Counted from the first letter of the stretch, positions 16,454-25,164 are shown. The stretch: 64,000 bases of DNA from Natranaeroarchaeum sulfidigenes (GCF_017094485.1 NZ_CP064786.1:2294001-2358000); one strand, 5' to 3'. Notes: generated from the sequence alone by a model not told the origin. Program-made: numbers and translations.

Positions 16454-17398
16454 ATGAATATAGGAACCATTCTGGACGAATTGGGGTTGGACGCGCTCTC
16501 ACCCGGCGGTCCAGACGACCCCGATGCCGGCCCACAGGAGCCGCTTGACGACGAGGACGAAGAGGAAGATGTCTCCGAAGAAAAAGAGACCAGGGAGTCC
16601 TCGTCATCCGGCGGGCTTTTCGGCGGCGGTGACGACGGTTCGAGCGAACTCACCGACGATATCGCCGATCTCGAACACGAACTCAGCGGGGTCCGTAATC
16701 AGGTCGAACAGAACAGTGCCAGCATCGATGGACTTGAAAGCGAACAGGTGAACGTCGGCGAACGACTAGATAGAATCGAAGAGCACAACGCGACCCTGCT
16801 CGGCGTCTACGATCACCTCACAGAGAGCGTCAATCCGTTTACGGGCGACTGGGAAGGCGATATCGAGCAGCCTGACGAGTCCGAATCGAAGTTCGGCGTT
16901 ATCCCCGGCCCCGAAGACGAGACTGAAAACGAGGATGCATGGGACACCGAGACGGAAGAGACCGATCCTGGCCAGTCCAGTGAACGTTCCCCGGAGCCGG
17001 AACCGACGTTCGAGCCAGCATCGGAACAACCGGTTCGAACGACAGCCACGGAGCCGACATCCACATCAACACGACCGCCGAACACCGATGACGGGCCGTA
17101 CCTGACGCGGTTTGCGGCCACCTACGCGACCGAAGTATTGCTCATGGAGTGGTTGACGATGCTCGTCGATCGCTCGGGTCAGGAAGGCGCACTGAAAGCG
17201 CTGGATCATTACGACCGTATCGACTGGATTAGCGAACCGGTCAAGCGGGATCTGGAGGTCATGCTCAGCGGCGCACACTGTGACCCCGATACGCCACCAC
17301 AAAACGATCTCAACACTGACGTTCACGATCGGAGTTTCAAATACATCGCCAGACTCTCACAGCAGGCACAACTGGAGCAGTCGGAGCAGGTGAGGTGA
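16454..17398 (+). CDS. arlCE: Archaellum switch-complex protein ArlCE (FlaC/FlaE fusion)
   Basis: The 314-residue protein has an acidic low-complexity N-terminus, a FlaC-like coiled coil at about 70-125 (LTDDIADLEHELSGVRNQVEQNSASIDGLES), an acidic Ser/Pro linker, and a C-terminal ArlD/E domain from about 210 (YLTRFAATYATEVLLMEWLTMLVDRSGQEGALKALDHYDRIDWI). In haloarchaea ArlCE and ArlD form the switch that couples chemotaxis output (CheF) to the motor at the ArlHI base, on the cytoplasmic side. It is the first gene of the operon; arlF follows after 6 bp. Confidence 0.93.
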   Translation: MNIGTILDELGLDALSPGGPDDPDAGPQEPLDDEDEEEDVSEEKETRESSSSGGLFGGGDDGSSELTDDIADLEHELSGVRNQVEQNSASIDGLESEQVNVGERLDRIEEHNATLLGVYDHLTESVNPFTGDWEGDIEQPDESESKFGVIPGPEDETENEDAWDTETEETDPGQSSERSPEPEPTFEPASEQPVRTTATEPTSTSTRPPNTDDGPYLTRFAATYATEVLLMEWLTMLVDRSGQEGALKALDHYDRIDWISEPVKRDLEVMLSGAHCDPDTPPQNDLNTDVHDRSFKYIARLSQQAQLEQSEQVR

Positions 17399-17404
17399 CG
17401 GTAC

Positions 17405-17851
17405 ATGGGATTCAGCACCAGTGCCGCGGTCGCAGTCGTCGCAATCGGTGCGCTCATCAGCCTCGGGTTGTTGTATCCCGCCGTTGAAGGCTCCACTCTG
17501 CAGATATCGGAAGCTAGTGATGACCGACAGGATCGTATCATCGACGCGAGGAACAGCGGTGTCGATATACACTCGGCGACCTATAACGATTCGGCCGACA
17601 GTTTGACGGTCCACGTGGACAACTCCGGTACAGTGACACTCGACGTATCGAAGACTCATCTCCTGATCGACGGCGAGCTTCCGGCCGAGCGGACGACGTG
17701 GGTCGAGGGCGACCAGAACCGCGACCTGTGGGTCGGCGGTGAGGGCCTCGAAATAGAGGTGCCGAACGTCGAGACGGCCCCGGACAGAGTCGTCATCGCT
17801 ACTCAGACCGGCGTACAGGATTCGACCGAAGATATCGAGGAGGAAACCTGA
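17405..17851 (+). CDS. arlF: Archaellum stator protein ArlF
   Basis: The 148-residue protein has an N-terminal membrane helix (TSAAVAVVAIGALISLGLLYPAVEG) followed by an extracytoplasmic beta-sandwich with NSGVDIHSATYNDSADSLTVHVDNSGTVTLDV and LLIDGELPAERTTWVEGD. This is the FlaF fold; in crenarchaea ArlF/ArlG tether the rotor to the S-layer. It has an acidic C-terminal tail. ArlG begins 1 bp after its stop codon, so the pair is translationally coupled, matching the ArlF-ArlG complex. Confidence 0.93.
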   Translation: MGFSTSAAVAVVAIGALISLGLLYPAVEGSTLQISEASDDRQDRIIDARNSGVDIHSATYNDSADSLTVHVDNSGTVTLDVSKTHLLIDGELPAERTTWVEGDQNRDLWVGGEGLEIEVPNVETAPDRVVIATQTGVQDSTEDIEEET

Positions 17852-17852
17852 C

Positions 17853-18326
17853 GTGGCGAGCGTTTCTGTGTCCCATCTGATCATCTTCATCGCCGCGCTC
17901 ACTGTGGCCGTCGGCGTTGCGACGACGCTGACCGTCAACGTCGAAAGTATGAGCGTCTCGTTAGACGAACGAGGTGACAGCGTTGCTCAGGACATCGAAA
18001 CCGACATCAGTATTATCAGTGACGCGGGAAGTCCCGACTCGATCTACTCGACCGATGAGGACGGCAACGGCGAAGTTACCCTCCTCGTGAAAAACACCGG
18101 GAATCGTCCGACACACACTGACAGCAGCGATCTCGACGTGCTGATCAACGGGCAGTATCAGAACGGTGTCGACGTCGACGTGATCGGTAGCGAAGGATCC
18201 ACGGTGTGGGGCGAAGGCGACGTTGTGCGGATGACCGTGAACGAACCCCTCGATGCCGGAGATCACCGGGCAACGGTGCGGGTCAGATCTAACGAAGATA
18301 CGCTACGGTTCTATCTGGATGAATAA
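17853..18326 (+). CDS. arlG: Archaellum stator protein ArlG
   Basis: The 157-residue protein begins at GTG 17853 (ASVSVSHLIIFIAALTVAVGVATTLT is the membrane helix). The external domain carries EVTLLVKNTGNRPTHTDSSDLDVLINGQ and WGEGDVVRMTV, parallel to ArlF. The family forms filaments capped by ArlF between membrane and S-layer. The start follows the arlF stop by one base; arlH begins 3 bp after its end. Length and topology are typical. Confidence 0.92.
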   Translation: MASVSVSHLIIFIAALTVAVGVATTLTVNVESMSVSLDERGDSVAQDIETDISIISDAGSPDSIYSTDEDGNGEVTLLVKNTGNRPTHTDSSDLDVLINGQYQNGVDVDVIGSEGSTVWGEGDVVRMTVNEPLDAGDHRATVRVRSNEDTLRFYLDE

Positions 18327-18329
18327 CTC

Positions 18330-19085
18330 ATGGTAAGCCTATACGAACTCGGACTCGAGGAGCGCGATCGGGTAAACCCGGCCTTCGGTGGCGGGTTCCC
18401 GAAAGGAAGTATCGTCCTGCTGGAAGGGAGCCACGGCGCTGGCAAGAGCGTGTTCGCTCAGCGGTTCTGTTATGGACTCTGTGAGAGCGATACGTACGTC
18501 ACCTACGTCTCCGCCGAACTGACCGCGGGTAGCCTGATAAAACAGATGGGGTCGATGGACTACGATATTGTCGATCATCTGCTCCGTGAGCAGTTGCTGT
18601 TCTTGCACGCGGATGTCGACACCAGAGATACGATCAACCAGCGACCGGGTCCCGAGGAAGCGGGTGGACGCGAACTCATCACGAAGCTCATGCAGGCCGA
18701 GACGATGTGGGAAAGTGATGTCGTCATCTTCGACGGATTCGACGCCATCCTGCTTCACGATCCCCACTACGAGGCGATCAGTGAACACGGCGACGCCGAC
18801 GATATCATGCAGAACATGATCACCTACTTCCGACAGATCGTCAACCAGGACAAAACGCTGATCCTGACCGTCAATCCGGATTCGCTGTCCCGGACGGCTC
18901 TCAGACCTCTCCGGAACGCCGCCGATGTCTACCTGTCACTGGAGATGGAAAGTGTCGGGAGCGAAGTCCGACGCAACATCGTCGTCAAGAAGTTCGCGGA
19001 GATGGGCAATCAGGTCGATGACAACATCGGCTACGCAGTCCAGTCCGGCCGCGGGATCACGATCGTGACACGGACGGTGGCCTGA
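18330..19085 (+). CDS. arlH: Archaellum motor ATP-binding protein ArlH (KaiC-like)
   Basis: The 251-residue RecA/KaiC-like protein has Walker A GSHGAGKSVFAQRF (about residues 33-46) and Walker B DVVIFDGFDAILL. In studied species ArlH binds ATP, hydrolyses it poorly, autophosphorylates and docks on the ArlI hexamer to license assembly and rotation. The C-terminal RRNIVVKKFAEMGNQVDDNIGYAVQSGRGITIVTR matches the family. It lies 3 bp after arlG and 1 bp before arlI in the compact part of the operon. Confidence 0.95.
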   Translation: MVSLYELGLEERDRVNPAFGGGFPKGSIVLLEGSHGAGKSVFAQRFCYGLCESDTYVTYVSAELTAGSLIKQMGSMDYDIVDHLLREQLLFLHADVDTRDTINQRPGPEEAGGRELITKLMQAETMWESDVVIFDGFDAILLHDPHYEAISEHGDADDIMQNMITYFRQIVNQDKTLILTVNPDSLSRTALRPLRNAADVYLSLEMESVGSEVRRNIVVKKFAEMGNQVDDNIGYAVQSGRGITIVTRTVA

Positions 19086-19086
19086 G

Positions 19087-20772
19087 ATGACGGAACTCGG
19101 AACTGCGAACCTGTCAGGACAACTTGGCGCGCTCGCACACGAGCATCCCCATCTCGACGAGCATCTCGAATACTATCGGGATATCCATGGGGAGTACCCG
19201 ATGTATACCGAGACGCTGGAGGACGAACACGAGGTCGCCAGACCGAACGTCATCTACCCCACCCAGAGTGAGCATGCAGTCTTCTGTCACGTTCACGGCG
19301 ATGTCGGCCAGCCGTTGACGTACTACGTTGTCGAACCGACACTCAATGCCGACGAACAGGCCGTTTTCGACGACGTGCGACAACGGATCCTCGAAAAGAG
19401 CGTCAACAAGCCCGCCCCGACGGACGACGAGCAGTTCATCGAGCACATCGACGAACTACTCGAGAGCGTCACACACGTCGGCGGGGTCGCGACCGGCGCG
19501 CTCCAGCAACTGCTCGGGACACGCATCACCGTCGCGCCCGACACCTACCAGAAGATCCGCTACCAGCTACAGCGCGATATCGTCGGACTCGGGCCGCTGA
19601 ACCCAGTCATGCAGGACCCACAGAACGAGGATATTCACGTCATCGGAACCGACCAGTGTTACGTCGACCACGGCACCTATGGGATGTTGCCTACCACGGT
19701 CGACTTCGGGACGCCCGCTGAGTTCGAGAACTGGTTGCGGAACATGGGCGAACGGATGGACACGCCGGTCAGCGACTCGAACCCGATCATCGACTCGACG
19801 CTGCCCGATGGGTCGCGTATCAACATCATCTACTCCGATGACGTGTCGGTGCAAGGCCCCTCGCTGACGATCCGACAGGGGGACGAGGTTCCGCTGTCCG
19901 TCCTCCAGATCACAAAGTGGGGGACGCTCTCGCCGAAACTCGCCGCCTACCTCTGGCTCTGTCTCGAAAACGAACAGACGGTCTTCGTGGTTGGCGAGAC
20001 CGCCTCGGGAAAGACGACGACACTGAACGCGATTACCTCGTTTATTCCGCGAGACTCGAAGATCTATACTGCGGAAGACACCGCCGAAGTCGTTCCACCA
20101 CACGATACCTGGCAACAGTTGCTCACTCGCGAGGGTCAGGGGGAAGACTCCAGTTCGGATATCGACCTGTTCGACCTGGTCGCTTCGGCGCTCCGATCTC
20201 GCCCTGACTACATCATCGTGGGCGAGGTTCGAGGTGCGGAAGGACAGATGGCGTTTCAGGCCGCACAGACCGGACACCCCGTCATGCTTACCTTCCACGC
20301 CAGCGACATCGTGTCGATGATCCAGCGCTTTACCGGTGAGCCGATCAACGTCCCCGAGACGTTCATGGACAACTGCGATGTCGCGCTGTTCCAGAACAGG
20401 GTCAAACAGGGGGACGATGTCTATCGGCGGGTTACCAGCGTTCAGGAGATCGAGGGATACTCGAAACATGACGGCGGTGTCGTGACCCAGCAGGCCTTCC
20501 GGTGGGATCCCCGCGACGACGAGATCGTCTTTACCGGGATGAACAACTCTCACGTCCTCGAAAACCAGATCGCGGAACTGCTCGGCTACGAGAACACCCG
20601 CGAGATCTACGACGAACTGGACCGACGTGCACAGATCGTCGAGCGCCTGATCGAAGCGGATGTCCTCGAATACGAGGAAGTCAACGATGCGATCGCGACG
20701 TTCCAGCGAGACGGGGTCGAGGCGCTGCCGATCGACCTGACCGGACTCACCGCATCGCCACAAGCAATCTAG
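19087..20772 (+). CDS. arlI: Archaellum assembly/rotation ATPase ArlI
   Basis: This 561-residue type IV secretion-like ATPase of the GspE/FlaI superfamily has Walker A VFVVGETASGKTTTLNAI at about 300-316, Asp box EDTAEVVPPHDTWQQLLTR, Walker B DYIIVGEVRGAEG and His box HPVMLTFHASDI. The N-terminal domain includes YQLQRDIVGLGPLNPVMQDP. It is the hexameric motor that assembles and rotates the filament beneath ArlJ. An unusual 116-bp gap separates its stop from arlJ, whereas arlF-G-H-I are nearly fused. Confidence 0.96.
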   Translation: MTELGTANLSGQLGALAHEHPHLDEHLEYYRDIHGEYPMYTETLEDEHEVARPNVIYPTQSEHAVFCHVHGDVGQPLTYYVVEPTLNADEQAVFDDVRQRILEKSVNKPAPTDDEQFIEHIDELLESVTHVGGVATGALQQLLGTRITVAPDTYQKIRYQLQRDIVGLGPLNPVMQDPQNEDIHVIGTDQCYVDHGTYGMLPTTVDFGTPAEFENWLRNMGERMDTPVSDSNPIIDSTLPDGSRINIIYSDDVSVQGPSLTIRQGDEVPLSVLQITKWGTLSPKLAAYLWLCLENEQTVFVVGETASGKTTTLNAITSFIPRDSKIYTAEDTAEVVPPHDTWQQLLTREGQGEDSSSDIDLFDLVASALRSRPDYIIVGEVRGAEGQMAFQAAQTGHPVMLTFHASDIVSMIQRFTGEPINVPETFMDNCDVALFQNRVKQGDDVYRRVTSVQEIEGYSKHDGGVVTQQAFRWDPRDDEIVFTGMNNSHVLENQIAELLGYENTREIYDELDRRAQIVERLIEADVLEYEEVNDAIATFQRDGVEALPIDLTGLTASPQAI

Positions 20773-20888
20773 TGGTTGACACGATTGTGCTGGCAGGTCT
20801 CTCAGGGACGGTGTCGCCCCGGCAGTCGAGGAATAACGTTTCATACCTGGGATACAATGGGTCGACAGGACGACCGTGACGGATATCA

Positions 20889-22631
20889 ATGAGCTCTGAA
20901 AGCGCAACAGCGACCAGCCGTAACGCGGAGGATGATTCCTCCGTCGAACTCAAGGAGGCGGTGCGATCGCTGTTGATGGCGTACGAGGGGATGGAGATGT
21001 CCATCCAGCGATATCTCCTCGTCATTCTGTTTCCCTCGGTAGTCTTCGGTATTACGGTTGCCATCCTCCCGTTTTTGCTTCCCGTGCCGGGGATCGCTAC
21101 CGGCCCATTCCTGATTCTTGGGCTCTTTCTTCCGTTCATCGCCCTCGTCTATCCGAAACTGCAGAACGACCGACAACAGAAGGAAGTGCGGGACCAGTTC
21201 CACCTCTTTATTACGCATATCACGATCCTCTCTACGACCAACATCGATCGTGTCGAAGTGTTCCGGACACTCTCGAAAGAGGAGGATTACAACGCTATCG
21301 CGACCGAGATGGGCCATATCGTCGCATTGATCGACACCTGGAACCTGAGTCTCGACGACGCCTGTCGGTTTCGCGCACGACGCGTCTCCAGTCCACTGAT
21401 GCAGGATTTCCTCGAACGGCTTGCCTACACCGTGGGAGCGGGCCAGCCCATGAGTGACTTTCTGATCAACGAGCAGGACAACATCCTCCAGCACTACAAG
21501 GTCCGGTATGAGAACGAGCTAGAACGGCTCAACGTCATCAAAGACGTCTACCTGTCGGTGATCAACTCGACCACGTTCGGCCTCGTCTTCGCGATCTTGC
21601 TTCCCTTCCTCATCGGTATCGACCCGATGATCGCGCTCTCTGCCGTGCTGACGCTGTATCTGTTCGTGCAGGTGACGTTCATTTACGTGATGAACAACGT
21701 CGCCCCGCAGGATCCGGTCTGGAGCCACTCCGACGATATCGCGCTGGAACGCAACATTCGGCTTCGGATCTCGATCATCGTTAGCATCGGACTTAGCCTC
21801 CTGTTGATGGCTCTGACGTATCTCGCGCTCGATGGCGTGTTGCCGGTCGGCACTGATCTCCCCGAGCCGATCTACATGGCGATTCCGTTCACGCCGCTGT
21901 TGATCAGCGGGCTCGTCATGCGCCGGGAGGAACAGCGGGTCAAAAACCGTGACGACGAGTTTCCCTCGTTCATCCGCGCGCTTGGCGCGGTCGAAAGTGT
22001 CAAACAGAGCTCGACGTCGTCGGTCCTCTCTTCGCTGCGCCGGAAGGACTTCGGCTCGCTTACGGAGACGATCAACAACCTCTATCTGCGGCTGGCCATG
22101 CAGATCAACTCGACGCTCGCCTGGAAGTACTTCGCTACCGAGACCGGTTCCTACCTGATCCAGCGCTTTAGCGACATGTACGTCGTCGGTCGGCGGATGG
22201 GCGGCGAGCCGATTCAACTTGGCGAACTCATCGAGAAGAACTTCACGCAGGTGTTGAACCTGCGACAGATGCGGACCCAGGAAACGGGGACGATCATCGG
22301 CGTGATCTACGGGATCACCGCGACGAGCACCTTCGCCTTCTTCGTCGGGCTCGAAATCGTCCGCCTGTTACAGGATATCTCCGGCGATCTCGAACTCGAT
22401 CAGGCTGGCCTCAGCGGCTTGCTCCACCCACAGGTGTACGATATTGACCAGGTTCGATTTTTCCTCTTTATCGCCATTCTGCTCAACGCTATGCTCTCCT
22501 CAATGATGATCCGCGTCATCGACCGGGGCCACTCCCTGAGCGCACTGAATCACTTCGTCGTTCTCGTCTGGATGAGCGTCATTATCGCCGTCCTGACGCG
22601 ATACCTGATGAACTCGCTGATCACGGTGTGA
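20889..22631 (+). CDS. arlJ: Archaellum platform membrane protein ArlJ
   Basis: The 580-residue polytopic protein has two GspF/TadC-like modules. The first holds the helix pair LLVILFPSVVFGITVAILPFLLPV / PFLILGLFLPFIALVYP and the cytoplasmic block DQFHLFITHITILSTTNIDRVEVFRTLS. The second holds FPSFIRALGAVESVKQSSTSSVLSSL. Three or four helices follow (IIGVIYGITATSTFAFFVGLEIV, FFLFIAILLNAMLSSMMIRVID, ALNHFVVLVWMSVIIAVLTRYL). It is the membrane platform that anchors ArlI and the archaellin filament. Normal length for haloarchaea; last gene of the operon. Confidence 0.95.
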   Translation: MSSESATATSRNAEDDSSVELKEAVRSLLMAYEGMEMSIQRYLLVILFPSVVFGITVAILPFLLPVPGIATGPFLILGLFLPFIALVYPKLQNDRQQKEVRDQFHLFITHITILSTTNIDRVEVFRTLSKEEDYNAIATEMGHIVALIDTWNLSLDDACRFRARRVSSPLMQDFLERLAYTVGAGQPMSDFLINEQDNILQHYKVRYENELERLNVIKDVYLSVINSTTFGLVFAILLPFLIGIDPMIALSAVLTLYLFVQVTFIYVMNNVAPQDPVWSHSDDIALERNIRLRISIIVSIGLSLLLMALTYLALDGVLPVGTDLPEPIYMAIPFTPLLISGLVMRREEQRVKNRDDEFPSFIRALGAVESVKQSSTSSVLSSLRRKDFGSLTETINNLYLRLAMQINSTLAWKYFATETGSYLIQRFSDMYVVGRRMGGEPIQLGELIEKNFTQVLNLRQMRTQETGTIIGVIYGITATSTFAFFVGLEIVRLLQDISGDLELDQAGLSGLLHPQVYDIDQVRFFLFIAILLNAMLSSMMIRVIDRGHSLSALNHFVVLVWMSVIIAVLTRYLMNSLITV

Positions 22632-22700
22632 TTGGACAGATCATTTAGATCGCCAACTATTATGGTGATTGGAATCGTTAAACTATATTGTGGTGATCCA

Positions 22701-22967
22701 ATGAGCGATACCGGTGGGAGGCCGAAACAACAGGAGTACGGTGAGGCTGAAATCAACGATCGCGGCCGTCTGACGATACCGAAAGCACTGCGAGACGATC
22801 TTCGACTCGATGGGGGGACGCGCTTTACAGTCCTTCGGGACGGTACCGAAATCAGGCTCGTCCGACAACTCCCCGAACTGGAGACCGTTTCGTCGGGCAA
22901 ATCACGCGACGAATGGGGGGAGGACGCGTTTCGAGATGCGGGTGAAGCGACGTTCGGGGGGCGATAA
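22701..22967 (+). CDS. AbrB/SpoVT-type antitoxin (VapB-like)
   Basis: The 88-residue protein has a swapped-hairpin AbrB domain: EINDRGRLTIPKALRDDLRLDGGTRFTVLRDGTEIRLVRQ. A C-terminal toxin-binding tail (WGEDAFRDAGEATFGGR) follows. It directly abuts the PIN-domain gene (stop at 22965-22967, next ATG at 22968), the classical antitoxin-first order. The dimer should bind the pair's own promoter and neutralise the nuclease. I chose ATG 22701 over the extended frame because AbrB homology begins after it and AT-rich DNA precedes it. Confidence 0.85.
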   Translation: MSDTGGRPKQQEYGEAEINDRGRLTIPKALRDDLRLDGGTRFTVLRDGTEIRLVRQLPELETVSSGKSRDEWGEDAFRDAGEATFGGR

Positions 22968-23414
22968 ATGCGGATACTCCCTGATGTCAACGCGCTCTCG
23001 ATCCAACTTATCGACGACCATCCGGGCCACCCGTACGTGGCGGAACAGCTCGTTCCGGCACTGCACGGCGAAGAGACGCTGTTGTTGTTCGGCTATCTTC
23101 CACTCCGAGTGCAATGGGTGCTTGAGGATCTCGGTCTGTCGACAGTCGATGCTCGAAACGCAGTGAGTTCGTTATTGCAGTATCCGGTGGAGTGTGTCGA
23201 CTCGACGCCAGACATTGTTCTCGATGCCTACGAAATCAGTGCAGAAAAAAACCACGACGTGTACGATTGCTTTTATATCGCGCTTGCACGTCAAGCAGAT
23301 GCTGACGTGATTGTTACGACGGACAGGGACTTCGAGGTCCTGTGTGAAGATGAGCAGTTCGAGTACACCAATCCTGTCCCCGAGGACGTGCTGTCGGAGT
23401 TCCACCAGGTGTGA
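22968..23414 (+). CDS. PIN-domain toxin (VapC-like)
   Basis: The 148-residue PIN protein has the first Asp in MRILPDVNALS, central helices, NHDVYDCFYIALARQAD with the third acidic position, and VIVTTDRDFEVLCED with the fourth. PIN toxins are Mg2+-dependent RNases, in studied cases cutting tRNA or rRNA. The second acidic position (usually Glu in helix 3) is unclear in the LPLRVQWVLEDLG stretch. The pair sits between arlJ and the opposite-strand arlD-like gene, interrupting an otherwise motility-only cluster. Confidence 0.83.
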   Translation: MRILPDVNALSIQLIDDHPGHPYVAEQLVPALHGEETLLLFGYLPLRVQWVLEDLGLSTVDARNAVSSLLQYPVECVDSTPDIVLDAYEISAEKNHDVYDCFYIALARQADADVIVTTDRDFEVLCEDEQFEYTNPVPEDVLSEFHQV

Positions 23415-23429
23415 CACCCACGTCCGACG

Positions 23430-23984
23430 CTACTCCTCGCTCATCTCGTCATCCACCGGGTCCTCGTGGTGGTCGTGACAGTAGTCGCTGTCACCGAGCG
23501 CGGGCCGGGTACACGGCTCGCCATCCTCATCGGTTGCCGCACACTGGCTGTCCTCGGGCACGCCGCCGTCATCACCGCCGATTCCGGCGTTCGAGTTGAC
23601 GCCGTTCTGTCCGAGGCGGAGCGTCGTCAGGTCGCGTTCGATGCTGTCGCCAGCGATGGCGGCGACGTATTCGAGTGATCGAGCGTGGCCCTCGTACGGC
23701 GTCTCCGCGAGCGCGTCGATACTCGTCTCGTCGCCGTCGTCGTCGTTCGAGAGCTCGTCGACCGAGAGCCCGCGCACGTAATCAACCATCTTCCGATAGA
23801 CCTCGCCGCTGATCCAGCCAGCATCTCTGTAGAATCGCAGGGAGCGGATCGCGCCGGTCGAACCGAACTCGTTGCCGAGATACCGTGCCCAGGCCATCGC
23901 AGTCACCTGCTCTGCTGCCGTCCCGTCGAGCGAGTCCAGATGGGGTGTGGAACTGCGCCCGGTCACGCTGTGTCGTTGGCTCAT
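23430..23984 (-). CDS. arlD: ArlD-like archaellum protein with C-terminal zinc-binding motif
   Basis: The 184-residue protein starts at ATG 23984 (the codon two before it is an in-frame GTG). Residues about 22-75 form an ArlD/E domain (AWARYLGNEFGSTGAIRSLRFYRDAGWISGEVYRKMVDYVRGL), matching the same domain in ArlCE. A linker leads to a Cys/His cluster near the C-terminus: Cys148, Cys158, Cys169 and His172/173 (QCAATDEDGEPC...DSDYCHDHH), which resembles a small treble-clef-like zinc finger. ArlD partners ArlCE in the haloarchaeal switch complex. It is convergent with the PIN toxin gene; a TATA-like AAAGTA lies about 30 bp ahead of it. Confidence 0.8.
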   Translation of the reverse strand: MSQRHSVTGRSSTPHLDSLDGTAAEQVTAMAWARYLGNEFGSTGAIRSLRFYRDAGWISGEVYRKMVDYVRGLSVDELSNDDDGDETSIDALAETPYEGHARSLEYVAAIAGDSIERDLTTLRLGQNGVNSNAGIGGDDGGVPEDSQCAATDEDGEPCTRPALGDSDYCHDHHEDPVDDEMSEE

Positions 23985-24353
23985 GCTCACTTACCCCGCC
24001 TACTCGTGGAGCTACTTTATCCCTTTCCCCAAATCACTACTTCTGTTCTATTCTGCCGCTGCACGCGTGCTGCCCGCTGTATTTGCCAGAATACTAGTCT
24101 CCCGTGTGATGAGCAGGGGAGGGTAGTGCACCTAATATATTTGGAAGGCCGGTCGCATGGCGGCGGACTCGTCTTCGGTACCGCCTGTCGGAACTCCGCC
24201 GCGTGCTGGACGCATACTCGAAGCGCGATATAAATTGTATAAACAAACTACCTTCTTGTGTAGGTATACATCTACAGCACCATACTATCATATTAGGAAC
24301 TTTTATTTCAATTTGACACGAAATAACATACAGACTACGGCCAGACACCAGCC
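23985..24353. other. Intergenic region between arlD-like gene and first archaellin gene
   Basis: These 369 bp contain no convincing gene. They hold the minus-strand promoter of the arlD-like gene (TATA-like element on the minus strand near 24013-24020). AT-rich DNA from about 24225 on has TATA candidates at 24227-24235 (GATATAAAT) and 24300-24307 (CTTTTATT) for the archaellin gene. An imperfect inverted repeat lies between them (TGTAG 24259-24263, CTACA 24272-24276). Confidence 0.6.
24300..24307 (+). promoter_or_regulatory. TATA box candidate of archaellin gene 1
   Basis: CTTTTATT is centred about 50 bp before the ATG at 24354, which would give a leader of roughly 25 nt. No strong Shine-Dalgarno motif is seen in that leader. 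Confidence 0.45.
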
Positions 24354-24965
24354 ATGGAGATCACCATACCAGACAGACCGGAGCGGCGTGCCCAGATCGG
24401 CGTCGAGACGCTGATCGTGTTCATCGCGATGGTGCTCGTCGCGGCGATCGCGGCGACGCTGCTTCTCAACACAGCCGGATTTCTCCAGAACCAGGCGTCG
24501 ACGACCGCCCAGGACGCCCAGGATCAGGTCTCCAATCAGGTACTGATCATCAGCTCGGTCGGCGAGATCTCAGAGGACGGCGGGGACAACGCCATCGGCG
24601 AGGTCCGCGTGAGCGTGATGCAATCACCCGGCGCGGGCGAGATCGACCTTGGCGGCTCCTCGGTCGAGTATGTCGGCCCCGACGGTCAGGAGACGCTGAT
24701 CTACGACGAGAGCCCCGATGTGGGTGAGTTCGGCGTCGAGGACGTCCGCAACGGCGATACCGTTCCCGTCCTCACCGAGCGCCAGGACCGCTACGTCATC
24801 AGCGTCGAGCTGACCGACGACGACACCAGCGATCTCCGCTATCTCGAACCGGGCGAGAGCGCGACGCTGCGGATCGTCACCCCCGCGGGCAGCGAGGCGG
24901 TGGAGATTCTGAATGTGCCGCAGTCGCTCAGTAGCTACGACGAGGGCGACGCGGTGCAACTCTGA
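24354..24965 (+). CDS. arlA1: Archaellin (archaellum filament subunit), short copy
   Basis: The 203-residue preprotein has a class III signal peptide: charged MEITIPDRPERRAQIGVETL with processing expected just before the Gln, then the hydrophobic VFIAMVLVAAIAATLLLNTAGFLQ core that packs in the filament. The globular domain carries VMQSPGAGEIDL, VEYVGPDGQETLIYD, VPVLTERQDRYVISVEL, LEPGESATLRIVTPAG and [18 protein letters not shown]-like ends. The -1 residue is Ala rather than the usual Gly. No N-x-S/T sequon is present. A second, longer copy follows. A U-tract terminator lies just downstream. Confidence 0.95.
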   Translation: MEITIPDRPERRAQIGVETLIVFIAMVLVAAIAATLLLNTAGFLQNQASTTAQDAQDQVSNQVLIISSVGEISEDGGDNAIGEVRVSVMQSPGAGEIDLGGSSVEYVGPDGQETLIYDESPDVGEFGVEDVRNGDTVPVLTERQDRYVISVELTDDDTSDLRYLEPGESATLRIVTPAGSEAVEILNVPQSLSSYDEGDAVQL

Positions 24966-24978
24966 GGCTGTATCGGAG

Positions 24979-24984
24979 TTTTTT
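24979..24984 (+). terminator. U-tract terminator after archaellin gene 1
   Basis: A TTTTTT run begins 13 bp after the stop codon of the first archaellin gene. This is consistent with intrinsic archaeal termination and with separate promoters for the two archaellin genes. Confidence 0.5.
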
Positions 24985-25154
24985 CGTGCACGAGCACACG
25001 CGTGACGCAGACCCGACTGAGCACGTCGCTCGTCGGAACCGAGTCAGTTGGCGCATAATCGAACGGTTCACGCCCTCTATAGCAATTCTCTCACAACCAC
25101 CTAATCAGCATGGGTGCGGGTTCGCTCCGGTCCTACTGGTGTAGCCTGTGGTTC

Positions 25155-25164
25155 TTTTTTATAC
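25155..25164 (+). promoter_or_regulatory. TATA box of archaellin gene 2
   Basis: TTTTTTATAC is a strong AT block in GC-rich DNA about 75-84 bp before the ATG at 25239, implying a leader near 50 nt. A purine-rich GAGGAT at about 25225-25230 could act as ribosome-binding site, unusual for the mostly leaderless genes here. Confidence 0.55.

Noticed and set aside
19567-20907. 446-codon open frame on the minus strand across arlI
   Set aside because: GC-rich haloarchaeal genes commonly leave long antisense frames open. arlI on the plus strand has complete catalytic motifs, and the antisense product is Arg/Asp/Val-rich without family similarity.
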